The notes under the pieces: generated by a model | Databases searched by the model: none | What the model was told of the DNA's origin: nothing | Seen by the model: the letters and a program-made list of their open reading frames with translations, nothing else | DNA from: Armigeres subalbatus | Lineage: Eukaryota > Arthropoda > Insecta > Diptera > Culicidae | Assembly: GCF_024139115.2 (NCBI RefSeq) | Contig: NC_085141.1 | Coordinates: 172,372,994-172,436,993, forward strand | Direction of reading: 5' to 3' | Length of the DNA stretch: 64,000 nucleotides | Part shown: one piece after another, positions 42,670-53,400 of the stretch | How positions within the stretch are numbered: position 1 is the stretch's first letter | How the letters are laid out: each line of letters begins with the position of its first letter | Program-made: the position numbers and the translations under genes

Positions 42670-43390
42670 TCCAGAGTAGAGGTGTACACCGGTCCGAAAC
42701 TCAGCGGCGGCAGCGTTTGTCACAATGTTGGTCAGCGGCAGCGAAAGTCATTTTGCCGATGGCATGGCGTTTTTTTACGTTTGTTTCTTTGTCTGCATTT
42801 TTTTTGAATATTTTCAAGACGTAAGAACCTTTTGAATATCTTCGGCACAATCTAATGAACTTCTTAAAATTCTCTATGTTTTGTAAAATATTTATTCATA
42901 TTTTTTTTCAGAATTTCCACGAGAACTGGTTTGAGTTCCTTGAAATTTATCAGGGAAGCTCATTGAAATTCCCAAGGTAAATTCTTTAGAATTTTCGTAG
43001 AAAATTCATTGGATTTTTCACAGGAAATTGTTCCAACAAGTGAATGTTCGGTATATCCACGGAAAGTTCTGTTGATTTTTTGCTGCTGAGTATTCTTCGA
43101 AATTTACAGACATTTTTTTTTTTTTTTTAATATTCACGGCAAACTCTCCGGTATTTTTCCTAAATATTCTAAAAAGTTTCCGAGGAGGATTGTTCAAAAT
43201 GTAATTTCAAAATAGGAAAAACAGGAAATTTATTAAAAGGCATTTATAAATATATGTTTTATTTTCACGGGGATCTTTTGGAATTTCCACTTAATATCTT
43301 TAGAATTTATTTTTTTTTGTGTTTTTTTATTATCTTGGATAACTAGTTGGTGATTAAACGTAAAATTGTTTAGAATTTAAAGGCAAATTC
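42670..43390. other. Spacer with GAATTTCCACGAGAAA-type words
   Basis: Degenerate internal repetition of AATTTCCACG and AAATTCTTTGGA words. No coding potential. Confidence 0.45.
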
Positions 43391-43393
43391 TTT

Positions 43394-43458
43394 GGATTTC
43401 TACGAGATATTCTTCGTAATGTCCATAAGAGATTTCGAAGAATATCTCGTAGAAATCC
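43394..43458. repeat. Perfect 23-bp inverted repeat, 19-bp loop
   Basis: GGATTTCTACGAGATATTCT (43394 on, then TCG) is followed by its exact reverse complement ending at 43458. It can form a stable hairpin. Confidence 0.9.
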
Positions 43459-43479
43459 CTTGACCTAATAGGGCATGAG

Positions 43480-44280
43480 GTTGAAAATGCTGTTTGGCCG
43501 AAATGGCGGTTTGATAGAAATCAACGTTTGGCCAAAAATGTTAATTGGCCCTACGGGTCATACGGCCAGATTTCAATTAATGAACGAATAATATGGTCAA
43601 AAATCCATTTTCCAAATGACATTTTCGGCCAAAAGGCCTTTCTGCCCAACGACCATTTTGGCCAAATGACTTTTTCGGTCAAAGGACCATTTTGGCAAAT
43701 GATATTTTCGCTTAAATGATCTATTTGGCCATTTGTCTAGAGCGGTCGAATGACATGTACGATTGTATGTACATTTTGGCACAATGACATTTTTCGGTCA
43801 GTTGGGTTTCGGCCTAATGGTTTGTTCAGCTAGATGCTGCATTCGGCGAAAAACAATGTTCGGCCTTGTGGCTTTCGGCCAAAGTCGTTTGACCGAACAG
43901 ATCATTTGGCCGAAAATACCGTTTACTAAAAATGGTCGTTTGACAGAAAGAGCCATTTAGTCCGAAAATGTCTTTTCTTTAAAACAACGGCCAAACGGCA
44001 TTTCCTGCCAAATCAACTATGAGGCTAATCGACTTTTTTAGTAAAATTACCAGTTCAGCCGATCGACACCTTTTGCCTAATGTATATTTCCGCCAAATTG
44101 CTTTTTCTATCAGAAGGCCATTTGATATTTTCGGTCAATTAAGCTACTAAGGAACGGACTATTTCAACCGAAGGAACTGTTCGACTAATGACAATTTCGG
44201 CCAAATAATTTTAGATCACATAGTTTGTTCAACCGACAGAGTTCGGCCAAATGGCTTTCCGCCAAATGACCGTGACTTTT
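43480..44280. repeat. Degenerate TTTGGCCAAATGAC-type minisatellite
   Basis: More than a dozen variants of TTTGGCC(G/A)AA and AAATGAC(C/A)(A/T)TTT spaced 15-30 bp apart over 800 bp. The core GGCC is palindromic, so the motif reads on both strands. A related motif occurs near 13250. Confidence 0.75.
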
Positions 44281-44432
44281 CTTCGTTCTAAAAATTATAT
44301 TTAAACAAAAAATACTTTGTGTTTAAACGAAAAATCCACGAATTTCTACTCGAAATTTTTCCTATCTTTTACAAAGAGCTTTTTCAAAATTTCAACGAGA
44401 AATTGTATAGATTTTTGCCTTTCTCGTATACA

Positions 44433-44642
44433 CACACTTAAAATAAATCGCCGAATTCGGTAAAATTTTACCGAAATTTCAACAGCAGAACTGTTCGGTA
44501 AATAATTTTACTGATTTTCGGTGATTTTGACAGTTGAGCAATGGAAAAAATTACAAAAAATCTGTAAAAAAAATTACCGAACAGTTCTGCTGTTGAGATT
44601 TCGGTAAAATTTACCGAATTCTGTGAAATGACTTAAGTGTGC
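44433..44642. mobile_element. Foldback MITE (CACACTTAA ends)
   Basis: Arms of about 70 bp share GAATTCGGTAAAATTTTACC, CAACAGCAGAACTGTTCGG. The insertion splits a family M head: CTTTCTCGTATA on the left and AAGTATACGTAAAGGC on the right are contiguous in the copy at 48781. Confidence 0.8.
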
Positions 44643-44764
44643 AAAGTATACGTAAAGGCTATATGTTGTAACCTCTCATTCCGGTTTCATTTATTTTGTT
44701 AATATTTTGAACATAGTTTTTTTCTTTCCGGTTAAATTTATTATTATTATTATACTATTATTAT

Positions 44765-44974
44765 TACCGTCATCGGGGGTCAAATGGGAGTGAGAATGGG
44801 TCACTGGTTCAACTACTTAGAATGCTTGTAGAATAGATTAAATGTATCTGAGGGCAAGAAGACTAAAATATAAGAGACCTTTTTGATCGATTTTGCTCTA
44901 CGACCTTCAGAATGCTGTTGAGAGCGATGACCCATTCTCACCCCCCAGACCCATTGTCACCCCTGATGGCGGTA
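44765..44974. mobile_element. MITE, second copy of the 23719 family
   Basis: TACCGTCATCGGGGG at the left, CCCCTGATGGCGGTA at the right, TA at both ends, interior AACTACTTAGAATGCTTGTA. Confidence 0.85.
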
Positions 44975-44984
44975 CTCTTTTTTA

Positions 44985-45920
44985 TTATCTCTATTATTAT
45001 TACTATTATTATTTTGGCTATTGTCTAAAAATTATGGATTCGTTGAACTGAAAAAAAATGAATTTAAAAAAAACATATCGAAACAATCCTTCTCCAACCC
45101 CATTCAACACCCCTACATCCCTCCGTTAGACAATTACGCCACTGTTGACTACGACTGTCAACCAAAAAATCCTATATACCAGGAAAGACGAATCCCTTTA
45201 AAAGCCGCTGTCATTGAGACGGACGGTCTCTAATAAGTGAACATCTCGAACACCTCAAGTAGTGCTTGTTTCAATCCTAAACTCTTTTTCTCCAATAGTG
45301 TGATCGCCATAAGTATAGGCAAGAAAAAGAAGTGACCTAGTTCGATTGGAAGCTCGCCAAATTCCGTCGGAGAAGCAAAGTGAAGTTTTGAGGTGAAGTC
45401 AAGCAAGCAGAAGAAGACGCTTCAAGTGACGTTCCTGGCCCTGGTGAACCATCATCCCGGTTGCTTCGTCGGACTATCGCCCCTCGTGCGTCGTAGTTGG
45501 GAAAACTGGTCGATCGCCCACCCGCTGAGCCAGTGTGGAACGAAAGCGGAGACCAAGGGATACGGTCCAGGCTTGAAGAAGCCATGATGTCGCGCAGTGG
45601 ATCGTTCTCCGCCGCCCGCTATTCCGGTCACCAAGCAGCCTACATCGCAGAAGGACTCGACATGCCTGCAAATTTGTAAGGTGTGTAACGATAACGTTTC
45701 CTTTATCCTTCCTAAAATCGCTATGAATTAAAAACACGTTTTCCTTAATTTTTTAAGCTGAGTCCTGTTCATTTCTCTTTCTTTCTTTAGTTGATCCACC
45801 TTGATAAATGGTTTAAGGGAAGTCCTTCCACAATCCAGGAGACCAATTCTTTTCGGAGCTTTTCTATTTAACTTGAAACGACCCTGATTCGCAGAACAAT
45901 AGGTGTCCCTAGCGAGAATA
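44985..45920. other. Unassigned region, possibly part of a retroelement
   Basis: Local base composition rises at 45330-45680. A short frame there gives SRSGSFSAARYSGHQAAYIA with no known match. I could not see LTR ends. Possibly an LTR or UTR of a retroelement. Confidence 0.3.
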
Positions 45921-45924
45921 AAGT

Positions 45925-46297
45925 TTTACAATATTCGCTCCAAAAACAAACTTTTTATAGAAGGTTCGGAGACCCATAGTGTTATATACCAATCAACTCA
46001 GCTCGACGAATTGAGGTGATGTCTGTGTGTATGTGCGTGTGTATGTGTGTGTGCGCGCACCAAAAGAGCAAAAAGTCTAGCTCACTTTTAATGCACTTAC
46101 CCTAAACCGATTTCCTCGCAACAGTTTGCATTCGACAGGTTGCAGAATCTTGTCTCATTATTTCCTATTGAAAATTGGCCGGATCGGACGATGGGCTCAG
46201 AAATAATGCCCAAAATCTCGCACGAAATACTATTTTTTTTACCGCACGAGAAAGACATCATCACCCTAGGTGGATTAATCTGGGTTTTAAGGAAATG
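45925..46297 (-). mobile_element. MITE family M, subfamily b
   Basis: TCGGAGACCCATAGTGTTAT, GAATTGAGGTGATGTCTGTG, a GTGTGTATGTGTGTGTG tract, TTGAAAATTGGCCGGATCGG, and the end CCTAGGTGGATTAATCTGGG. Confidence 0.82.
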
Positions 46298-46299
46298 AT

Positions 46300-46715
46300 T
46301 GGTACTGAAACTGAACAGAATCTTCGGAATATCCATGAAAAATTGCGGAATTTAAATAGCGGCGGCGACGTGCCAACAACTGGCAGCGGTGGCACACACA
46401 TCTATTCCGGAGTTATTATAAAAATCATTTTTCCTCGCTTTTTCCCAAGGGTCCCTTTTGAAAAATTCTAAAATTTAAGCAAAAATGAAAGGTCAAAACA
46501 CGGTTCTGTAGTACTCTTGTGGGCCTAATTGAATGACAACTGTATAAAACAAAAAAAAGTTTTTGGGCATGCCATTACATAACCACCATAAAACTAGCAT
46601 ATTGGGTTCTCACAAGGCTTACAAAAATCGCTCTCAATAGATAACGAACAACGATAAAAGAGAGGCAAAACCTCTTCGAATCATAGCAAGCCATGAAAAC
46701 AAAACTATCGCACTT
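46300..46715. other. Spacer, possible repeat pieces
   Basis: GCGGCGGCGACGTGCCAAC and GGTGGCACACACATCTA near 46360-46405 resemble the GC-rich sequence at 42665-42740. Nothing else. Confidence 0.4.
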
Positions 46716-46720
46716 ATATA

Positions 46721-46935
46721 GGGGAACGGTTCGCCACTTCATCTCATAGCTCCTATTTCCATCCCATAAAAACAAAACAATGGAAAGGAATTTGATTTGT
46801 TTATTATTTTTGTGATTTTTTTCAGCAGTGAGCACTCATGTTGACAAAAAGAAGCGACGAATTTGATGCCGTATTTTTTTGTTTAGCGATGAGATGGATA
46901 CATGTACAGTGAGATGGAGATCGGAACAGTTCCCC
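46721..46935. mobile_element. MITE, second GGGGAAC family copy
   Basis: GGGGAACGGTTCGCC at the left and GGAACAGTTCCCC at the right with TA on both sides; interior matches 25366-25577 in inverted orientation (TAGCTCCTATTTCCATCCCA). Confidence 0.85.
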
Positions 46936-46939
46936 TACA

Positions 46940-48780
46940 AGTTGGAAAAAAACTGATACGGATGGGCGGCCCCCTCCGAGGGGGTTTGATAAAACGCTTT
47001 GTTCTCGCTCATTTTATGTTGGAGACCATATTTTTCCGCACAGCTTTGTAAAACAAGTTGAAGTGCTTCTTCAGAACCGGTTCCCCCGCAATTGGGGCTT
47101 AATCAAAGAAATTTATCATGAATTGTAGCCCCCCGAATCAATTCATTATCGTAACAGCTACCGAAAAACGTCTCTCACGGTATGCTACCTATCGAGAGTG
47201 TATACAGACATTATAAGTGAAAGATTTTCTGTTTCCTTTGGATTCAAACCCTGGGTATTGTTGAATACTTACTAATTGGTATGGAATACTTATCAAAATT
47301 TTGATTGATCATTAAATCCTTATAGTAGCTGTAGATCTCAAGTCCTTAATTCAAGGACGATGATAATGGCCTTAGCATTTTTCAAGTATTCAAATTTCGT
47401 TTTTATTGTTTCATTAAAAAAAACAGAATATATACAATGGATACTCATTATTTCGCTCAACATTTCATCGATTGGAAATGTCCATCTACACCAAAAAATA
47501 CTAATGAAACGTCAACACACGTTGGTCGTTGGTTCGACTTTGCATCGTTATACCGTTCAATGCTTTCAATTAATGTCGCACTAAAAATGCACACTTGGCA
47601 AGATCCTTTTATCGATATAAAACTCTCGAAACGCACTGCTCAACATGCAATTGACGTGGAGTATTTGCGACCATTGGACAACATTTTTCTCCATTTCCCA
47701 TAACGATTTTTCGGCACTGTCGTTCCTTCAAGCTGGTTGGCACCGTAAAAAAACCAGCTCACATCAGCAGAACCACCCAGCATGCTGTCGACTATAATTG
47801 CGATAGCTATGTACCGGAAAATGGGGCCCCATTTTTCCAGTCTCGTTCGTTCGTGCCAGCGAGCTCGGACCTCTGAGCCTGCTCTTCATTCCTTTGGTTA
47901 GCATCAATTTCAAACTCATTGATAAATGGTAATTTCAACCCGTTTCGGGGCTTTGAGGTGGCTTTCCGCAATCATTCTCCTCATTCTGTGAACTTTTGTA
48001 ATTAGTTCTGCGGTGGACATCAGTGGTCCAGCAGTGCTGCATTTTGCGAGCGAGCCATGACCGAGCGACAATCAAGTTGGGGACGGCCGATTTGATTTGA
48101 TTTAAATCGCTTCCGGACATGCCGAAACCTATGACTGGTCGATTCCAGTGACCACCTAGTCGGTTGCTGCTGTGTGGTTTCTCGGAAGATTGATTATTTC
48201 GATACCCACTCTCAATGCACGGATTCAAAATTGCTATAGAATTTTATCAAAAGTTTGGTTTGTGTATTAGCAATGATACTCGTTGATTGGTTCTGTGTTA
48301 TACCTCTGTATAACAATTAGAAGTGAAGTTTACAATCAAAATTATTTTGATAACTGGCTGAACTGAATGACGTCGAAAAATGGCCAAAGTCGCAAACGTA
48401 AACGATGATTTTTTTCGGCTTGTTGTTTGCAAAATAATACGTGTTTGCTTTGCTACTAGCAAAAAATATGATGTAAATTGGTCAAAAAGCCCTGTTTAAC
48501 ATTGATATTGAGTTACCAGTACTGAGAAAGTTTATCTTTTTATTGGTCGTTAACGTTTTTTTTTTAATTTGTTGTTTAAATTCCTTTAGGATTGAGCAAA
48601 GGGATGCAAAATGGTGGGTTGACATCGAGAAAGGAGATGAAAACAAAGAGAACTTTATTTTTGGCAAGCGACCCGGCAACGAAATAAGAACTATGATTAG
48701 AAACTCGGTAGCCTTATATCAGGACCCTAAATGAACCTGGACGAGGGTGCCTTCTGGCTGCAGAAGGTTGGGGTTGGGTT
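46940..48780. other. Spacer, nothing recognised
   Basis: Several short open frames (for example 47437-47703, 88 codons) without motifs or support. This is one of the longest stretches with no recognised repeat and would be worth a homology search. Confidence 0.4.
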
Positions 48781-49318
48781 TGCCTTTCGCGTATACTAAG
48801 TATACGTAAAGGCTATAGGCTCACTCCAAAACCGAACTTTTGATAGAAGACTCGGAGACCCATAGTGTTATATACCAATCGACTCAGCTCGACGAATTGA
48901 GGTCATGTCTGTATATGTGTATGTATGTATGTGTGTGTGTGTGTGTGTGTACAAAAAAATGTGGGACACACTTTTTGTACTTAGCTCTATCCGACAGGTT
49001 ACATTAGACGCGGGATCCTTCCTAATTTTTCGCTATTGAAAATTGGCCCAATCGGCCATTGCGTTCCGAAGTTATTAGAAAAACATTATTTTTTCCCCTA
49101 TTTTTCCCAAGGGTCCCTCTTTCAAATTCGAAACTTTATTTTTTTTAACTGTTGCAATGCATTCAAATGAACGCAAATAAATGTGAAATGATGGAAAAAA
49201 CTGAATCTATCTCCCTAAAGTCCAAATTTGACCTTTCTTATGTGCTTTTTTGTTACTCTTGTTTTATAGTACACGCGAAAGGCACCATCACCGCAAGGTG
49301 GATTATTCTGGGTTTTTA
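48781..49318 (-). mobile_element. MITE family M, subfamily b, longest copy
   Basis: Head TGCCTTTCGCGTATACTAAG then TATACGTAAAGGCTATAG; body with CCATAGTGTTATATACC, (GTAT/GTGT)n, TTGAAAATTGGCCCAATCGG; end GGTGGATTATTCTGGGTTT. The head is a near-palindrome around TATACTAAGTATA. Confidence 0.82.
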
Positions 49319-49577
49319 TGACTTGATTATGTTTAAATTTGGCCTAAACATTCTTTGCACATCATAAAATTCGGTCGACAAAACCCCCTGACAATAATTT
49401 ATTTATTATTTATTATTTGTTTTCTTCATCTAACTTGACGTCTTAATGAAGTTTGATGGGGGGAAAAGCCGGCTTGAGGTGGCCAACTGTAGCCTTCCTC
49501 AAACGGGCATAAAAACCCCATTTCTTTTGCAGATTTACATATATACAAGAATAGAACAAAACATGTGATAAACAAAC
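49319..49577. other. Short spacer
   Basis: AT-rich with no feature. Confidence 0.4.
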
Positions 49578-50044
49578 ATGGAGGACACAGATACGCTAAC
49601 GCACAGGTCGGTAGAGAGGACTTTTCGGTCCCATAATCGGGAGAGCCTTCACTCCGCTTCCAATGACAACGGCCTACGGTTAGTAAATTTCTCTGCTGCC
49701 AGAAGGATGGCCATCAGTAGCACCTACTTTGCTCCATTGTTTTGGTTATTTAATATGTCCCTTGGAAGCGGAGTCTTTCCTAAGTTATGGAAAACATCCT
49801 ATTTAACACCAATTTTGAAGTGTGGTTTAAAATCGGATGTTTGTAATTATCGTGGTATAGCCCTTTTATCCTCTATTCCAAAAAATTTTGAAGCAATTGT
49901 GAATAGAAAAATCTTTTCTCAAATTAAAAACAGAATCACATCTCCTCAAAACGGTTTTTTCAAAGGTCGTTCTACTACCACGAATCTTCTTGAATTTGTT
50001 CAATACTCGTTGGAAGCAATGGATAAAATGTAGAGGCTCTATAC

Positions 50045-50405
50045 TAGGGTGGATCAAAAAACACTTTTTCAATTTTTTTGATGGGACGCCCTCTAACTTA
50101 GCCGGGCAAACTCTAATCTTCTCGCGGTTTTCTGCATAACATTCTGTATCAAATTCTTCAAGATCTGAATGAGTATCATAGTTCTTCATCGTAAGTTGTG
50201 CCGTCCAACTGCAATTCACTGTTTTTGGATGTTTCTGCATACAGTTTTGCATATAAACTTCCAACGAGTTTAGCACCGCCCAAACGTTGACCGATTTGGC
50301 TGAAATTTTGTCCAGAGCATCAGGGCATCAAAAAGAACCGAATAAAAGGGCGGCCCATCAAAAAAAATGAAAAAAGTTTTTCCCATACTAATTTGAGCCA
50401 CCCTA
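50045..50405. mobile_element. 361-bp non-autonomous hAT, perfect 8-bp TSD
   Basis: TAGGGTGGATCA at the left, TAGGGTGGCTCA inverted at the right, flanked by CTCTATAC at 50037-50044 and 50406-50413. It interrupts the RT gene just before motif A. Confidence 0.93.
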
Positions 50406-50429
50406 CTCTATACACAGATCAGTAAAGTA

Positions 50430-50758
50430 CATGCTAAAAATGAACTACTCGAAATTGAGTCGAATCCGACTCATTTTCATTAAAAACGGGACAACTCAAA
50501 ATTTGAGTAAAAGATACTACTTCAATAAAATGATGATTGCACTTAAACTAGGAGTCTGTTTGTCGTAAAATGCACTTAGATAGATAGATAAACTTGATTC
50601 GCATCTGTCGTATTAAAAATTGATGGAAGGCCAAGCTTAACTTTCGCGAAATCATCATTTTATTGAAGTAGTATCTTTTACTCAAATTTTGAGTTGTCCC
50701 GTTTTTAATGAAAATGAGTCGGATTCGACTCAATTTTGAGTAGTTCATTTTTAGCGTG
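50430..50758. mobile_element. Foldback MITE, ~105-bp arms, TA TSD
   Basis: Arms begin CATGCTAAAAATGAACTACT and CACGCTAAAAATGAACTACT, and contain TTGAGTAAAAGATACTACTT. TA flanks at 50428-50429 and 50759-50760. It is inserted 16 bp after the hAT target site. Confidence 0.92.
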
Positions 50759-50803
50759 TATTTGATCGAGTTGACATAACTTTGATTCTTTTTAAATTAA
50801 AAA

Positions 50804-51214
50804 CCCAACTTAATTCACCGAGTGGTAATACTGCCTTTCTCGCATTTAGCCAGGACACCAACCTTATATGGCGCTTATATAGTTCAATGTACTATTTTCT
50901 TAATAACTTTTGAATGCAATGGTCGATCGTTATGAAATTCAATAGTGATCAACAAGGCTTTGTCCCTTGTCGAATGCAACTTGTTGCGAGAAAATCGGTT
51001 AAGGATTACTATATGAAAAGTTGTCTAATGTTTTTCTTAGTTTTTGTGCACACACATACACACACACGTACACACGGACAGACAGACATTTGCTCAGCTC
51101 ATCGAGTTGAGTCGATTGGTATATAACACTATGGGTCCCCGAGGCCTCTATAAAAAGTACGTTTTTGGAGTGAAATGATAGCCTTTCGGTACAACTTTGT
51201 TATACGAGAAAGGC
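50804..51214 (+). mobile_element. MITE family M, full-length
   Basis: Starts CCCAACTTAATTCACCGAG, has GCCTTTCTCGCATTTAGCC, AAGGCTTTGTCCCTTGTCG, a (CACACA)n block, GAGTCGATTGGTATATAACA and ends TATACGAGAAAGGC. A5 runs on both sides could be target duplication. Confidence 0.9.
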
Positions 51215-51511
51215 AAAAAGATGGGATTTCATCCAGAACTCTGTGAATGGGTTGAATCATATTTGACTGATCGCAATTTAGTAGTGAAATTTAATGGAAA
51301 AAAAACATTTTCCTGTTCGTGCAACCTCTGGAGTTCCACAGGGTTCGCACCTAGGTCCTTATATTTATTAACGACTTATCCTACAGTATAAAAAAAATTA
51401 AAATTTCGATGTGTACTGACGATATTAAACCATATGTATTTAGAAATTAAAAATTCTGAAGATATTATCGCTTTTCAAAATGATATTATTTTATTCAATA
51501 CATAGGCTTGC

Positions 51512-51915
51512 TTGAGCTTGAGCTTGATTAACTGCCCGTAGTTGCTACTCCATTATGACCAGATCAGCTGTTCTTGCACAGAGAACCAACAGATGTTTGC
51601 TTGGGACTAGTACTCATCTTCAATGTACAAGTACTAGCGATCTCATTTGTTAGGTCATACTGGCGCCTGCCACGTCAGAATGCAAGTCAATGTAGGGAAG
51701 GGGGAGGAAATGATGATGCAATCACTCGCCCACTGCAAGCCGAATATATCTCTGCACTTGCCACGAGATCATACGTGAATTTATTGGAATTTTGGATTAG
51801 GTTCGAGGGACTTTCTAGAATTGTTCCATCTTATACTATCGCACAAGGTAACAATAAAAGACATAAAATTTTGGGTGATGCCATAGCATTCCTAGCAGTG
51901 CAAGTTCCTACCATC
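51512..51915 (+). mobile_element. Interspersed repeat beginning (CTTGAG)n
   Basis: Starts CTTGCTTGAGCTTGAGCTTG and ACTGCCCGTAGTTGCTACTC, then a 114-codon open frame (51574-51918) with no known domain. I recognise the opening as a common mosquito repeat but cannot name it. Confidence 0.4.
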
Positions 51916-52000
51916 TGATCTCAGCTTGCTGCAACCAACGGCAATAGTGTACCAACACGACTTCCATCTTGTGACAAAGTTCCTGGACTTCAGTCAGTAC

Positions 52001-53400
52001 CTATACCACCATGTAAATCGCATATGAAGCTTTTAGTTCCACTTTCTCGAGAGTGTCTCCAGCGACCTCTAGCATTACGTCATTCGCAAACCCGTCTATT
52101 TTTATACCTGGCGGGAAACTTAGACGTAGCACTTCATAGTACATGATATTCCACAGTACCGGTCCAAAGATCAATCCCTGTGGAACCCCCGCAGACACTT
52201 ATCGATTGCCGACCAGCATTGGTATCGTACAACAGTATTCAATCTTCCAAATTACTCCTCATAACCCTACTCAGATATACTGGGAATTTCAAACGGTGAA
52301 GGGAGTCAGCTATAGCTTCCCAGCTGGCACTTTTGAAAGTATTTTTACATCTATTGTAACCAATGCACAGTGCTGGATGCCGTGCCTATTTCAACCCCGC
52401 GCAATCTTGGCTATGTCTGTGACGCTCAAAATTTCATCGGCGGTAGATCTGTCCTCTTGGAAATCGAACTGGTTATCTAATAAAACACCAGCACCCTCGG
52501 TGTACATTTCTAACATGTTCAGGATTAACTTATCCAGCAACTTACCAGTTGTGTCAGGTAGGCAGATTGGTTTGTAAGGCGAAGGGTTGGCCAGGGGTTT
52601 CCCTGGCTTCGGCAACATAAACAGTTTGAGAAGTTACCTTCATGCATACAACATTGCAGGCAACTCCTAAACATATCAGCATCAACAAGTACTGCTTGTT
52701 TGAGGATACGGCTCCGGTGCCTGTGCCGTGGGTCGGGAACAAACCGTTCACCATCCTGGCCAACAATTCAGAGAACTTCTCATGGAATTTTCTTCTAGCC
52801 CTAGTCATCACATCACTACCTTGTATGCATCCCCAGCCCAACCCAATAATATCGCTTGCCATCCTGCACATTTTATCAAAACAGGCTCGCTTGATTTCGT
52901 AGTTCAGGTTGCAGCTGGTGTGTTTAAAGATTCTTTCCAGTTTGTGCTCCTCTGTCCTGGCTCGTCACAGCGTTATTTTAACTTTTAAACAAGTTCTACG
53001 CAGGTTTGCAATCGTTTCGTTCCACCAGTACACCGGTTTACGGCCAGCCTTATGTCGAGTTTTCCTGTGCTTGGACACTCCTGACAGTATAGCGATAAAT
53101 TTATTACCACTTAGCCTGGTAACCTTCCAGTGCAGGGCCTCTGCGAAGAGCCCGGGATCAAGCTGCGATATCTCCTATATACGCCGATATACGTCCCGCC
53201 TCTTGATTCTATGAACGTCGATGCTTGGCCTTCATTCAGCCTCGCTAGCGATTCTAGCAGGTTTTGACCCCTAGCTTATGTGGAATGACTGTCCCAGTCA
53301 ACCACCCAGGCGTTGAAGTCACCTGCTTTTACGACCGGTTTGCAGTCGTCGAGTCAACGAGTCGTCGGATTGGCGAGAGCCGGATGAGTATTCCTCATAC
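52001..53400 (-). pseudogene. R1-like non-LTR retrotransposon relic
   Basis: Read 5' to 3' on the minus strand: AGDFNAWVVDWDS (near 53310, endonuclease motif), KPVYWWNETIANLRR (near 53020), PNPSPYKPICLPDTTGKLLD (near 52570, RT), DNQFDFQEDRSTADEILSV (near 52455), then GVPQGLIFGPVLWN (near 52175) and GFANDVML (near 52090), where FADD has become FAND. The pieces are in several frames and motif A is lost. The wording and order match the R1 clade. The 5' ORF1, endonuclease N-terminus and 3' end are missing. The lost catalytic Asp and frame breaks make it inactive. Confidence 0.82.

Larger units (their letters stand above)
49578..51420 (+). pseudogene. Chimeric LINE gene: RTE endonuclease piece fused to Jockey-like RT, split by three insertions
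   Basis: From 49620 to about 49730 the frame reads ESLHSASNDNGLRLVNFSAA and SSTYF, an RTE endonuclease segment (compare DSLHTVSNDNGQ in the minus-strand RTE). It then passes in frame into FNMSLGSGVFPKLWK, YLTPILKCG, CNYRGIALLSS and NGFFKGRSTTTN, the first part of a Jockey-type RT. The RT resumes over 50414-50429 and 50759-50803 as YTQISK and VFDRVD (motif A), and at 51220 as MGFHPELCEWVESYLTDRN, GVPQGS and TDDI. Removing the three elements at 50045, 50430 and 50804 reconnects one RT domain. A TAG and small indels show it was dying or dead independently. The 3' end is near 51510. Confidence 0.8.

Noticed and set aside
45333..45690. Host exon ending at a GT donor near 45682
   Set aside because: The frame is short, several frames are open in this locally GC-richer patch, and no acceptor or partner exon was evident.
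47437..47703. Possible small host gene, 88 codons
   Set aside because: No recognisable motif, signal or splice context; length is within chance expectation.
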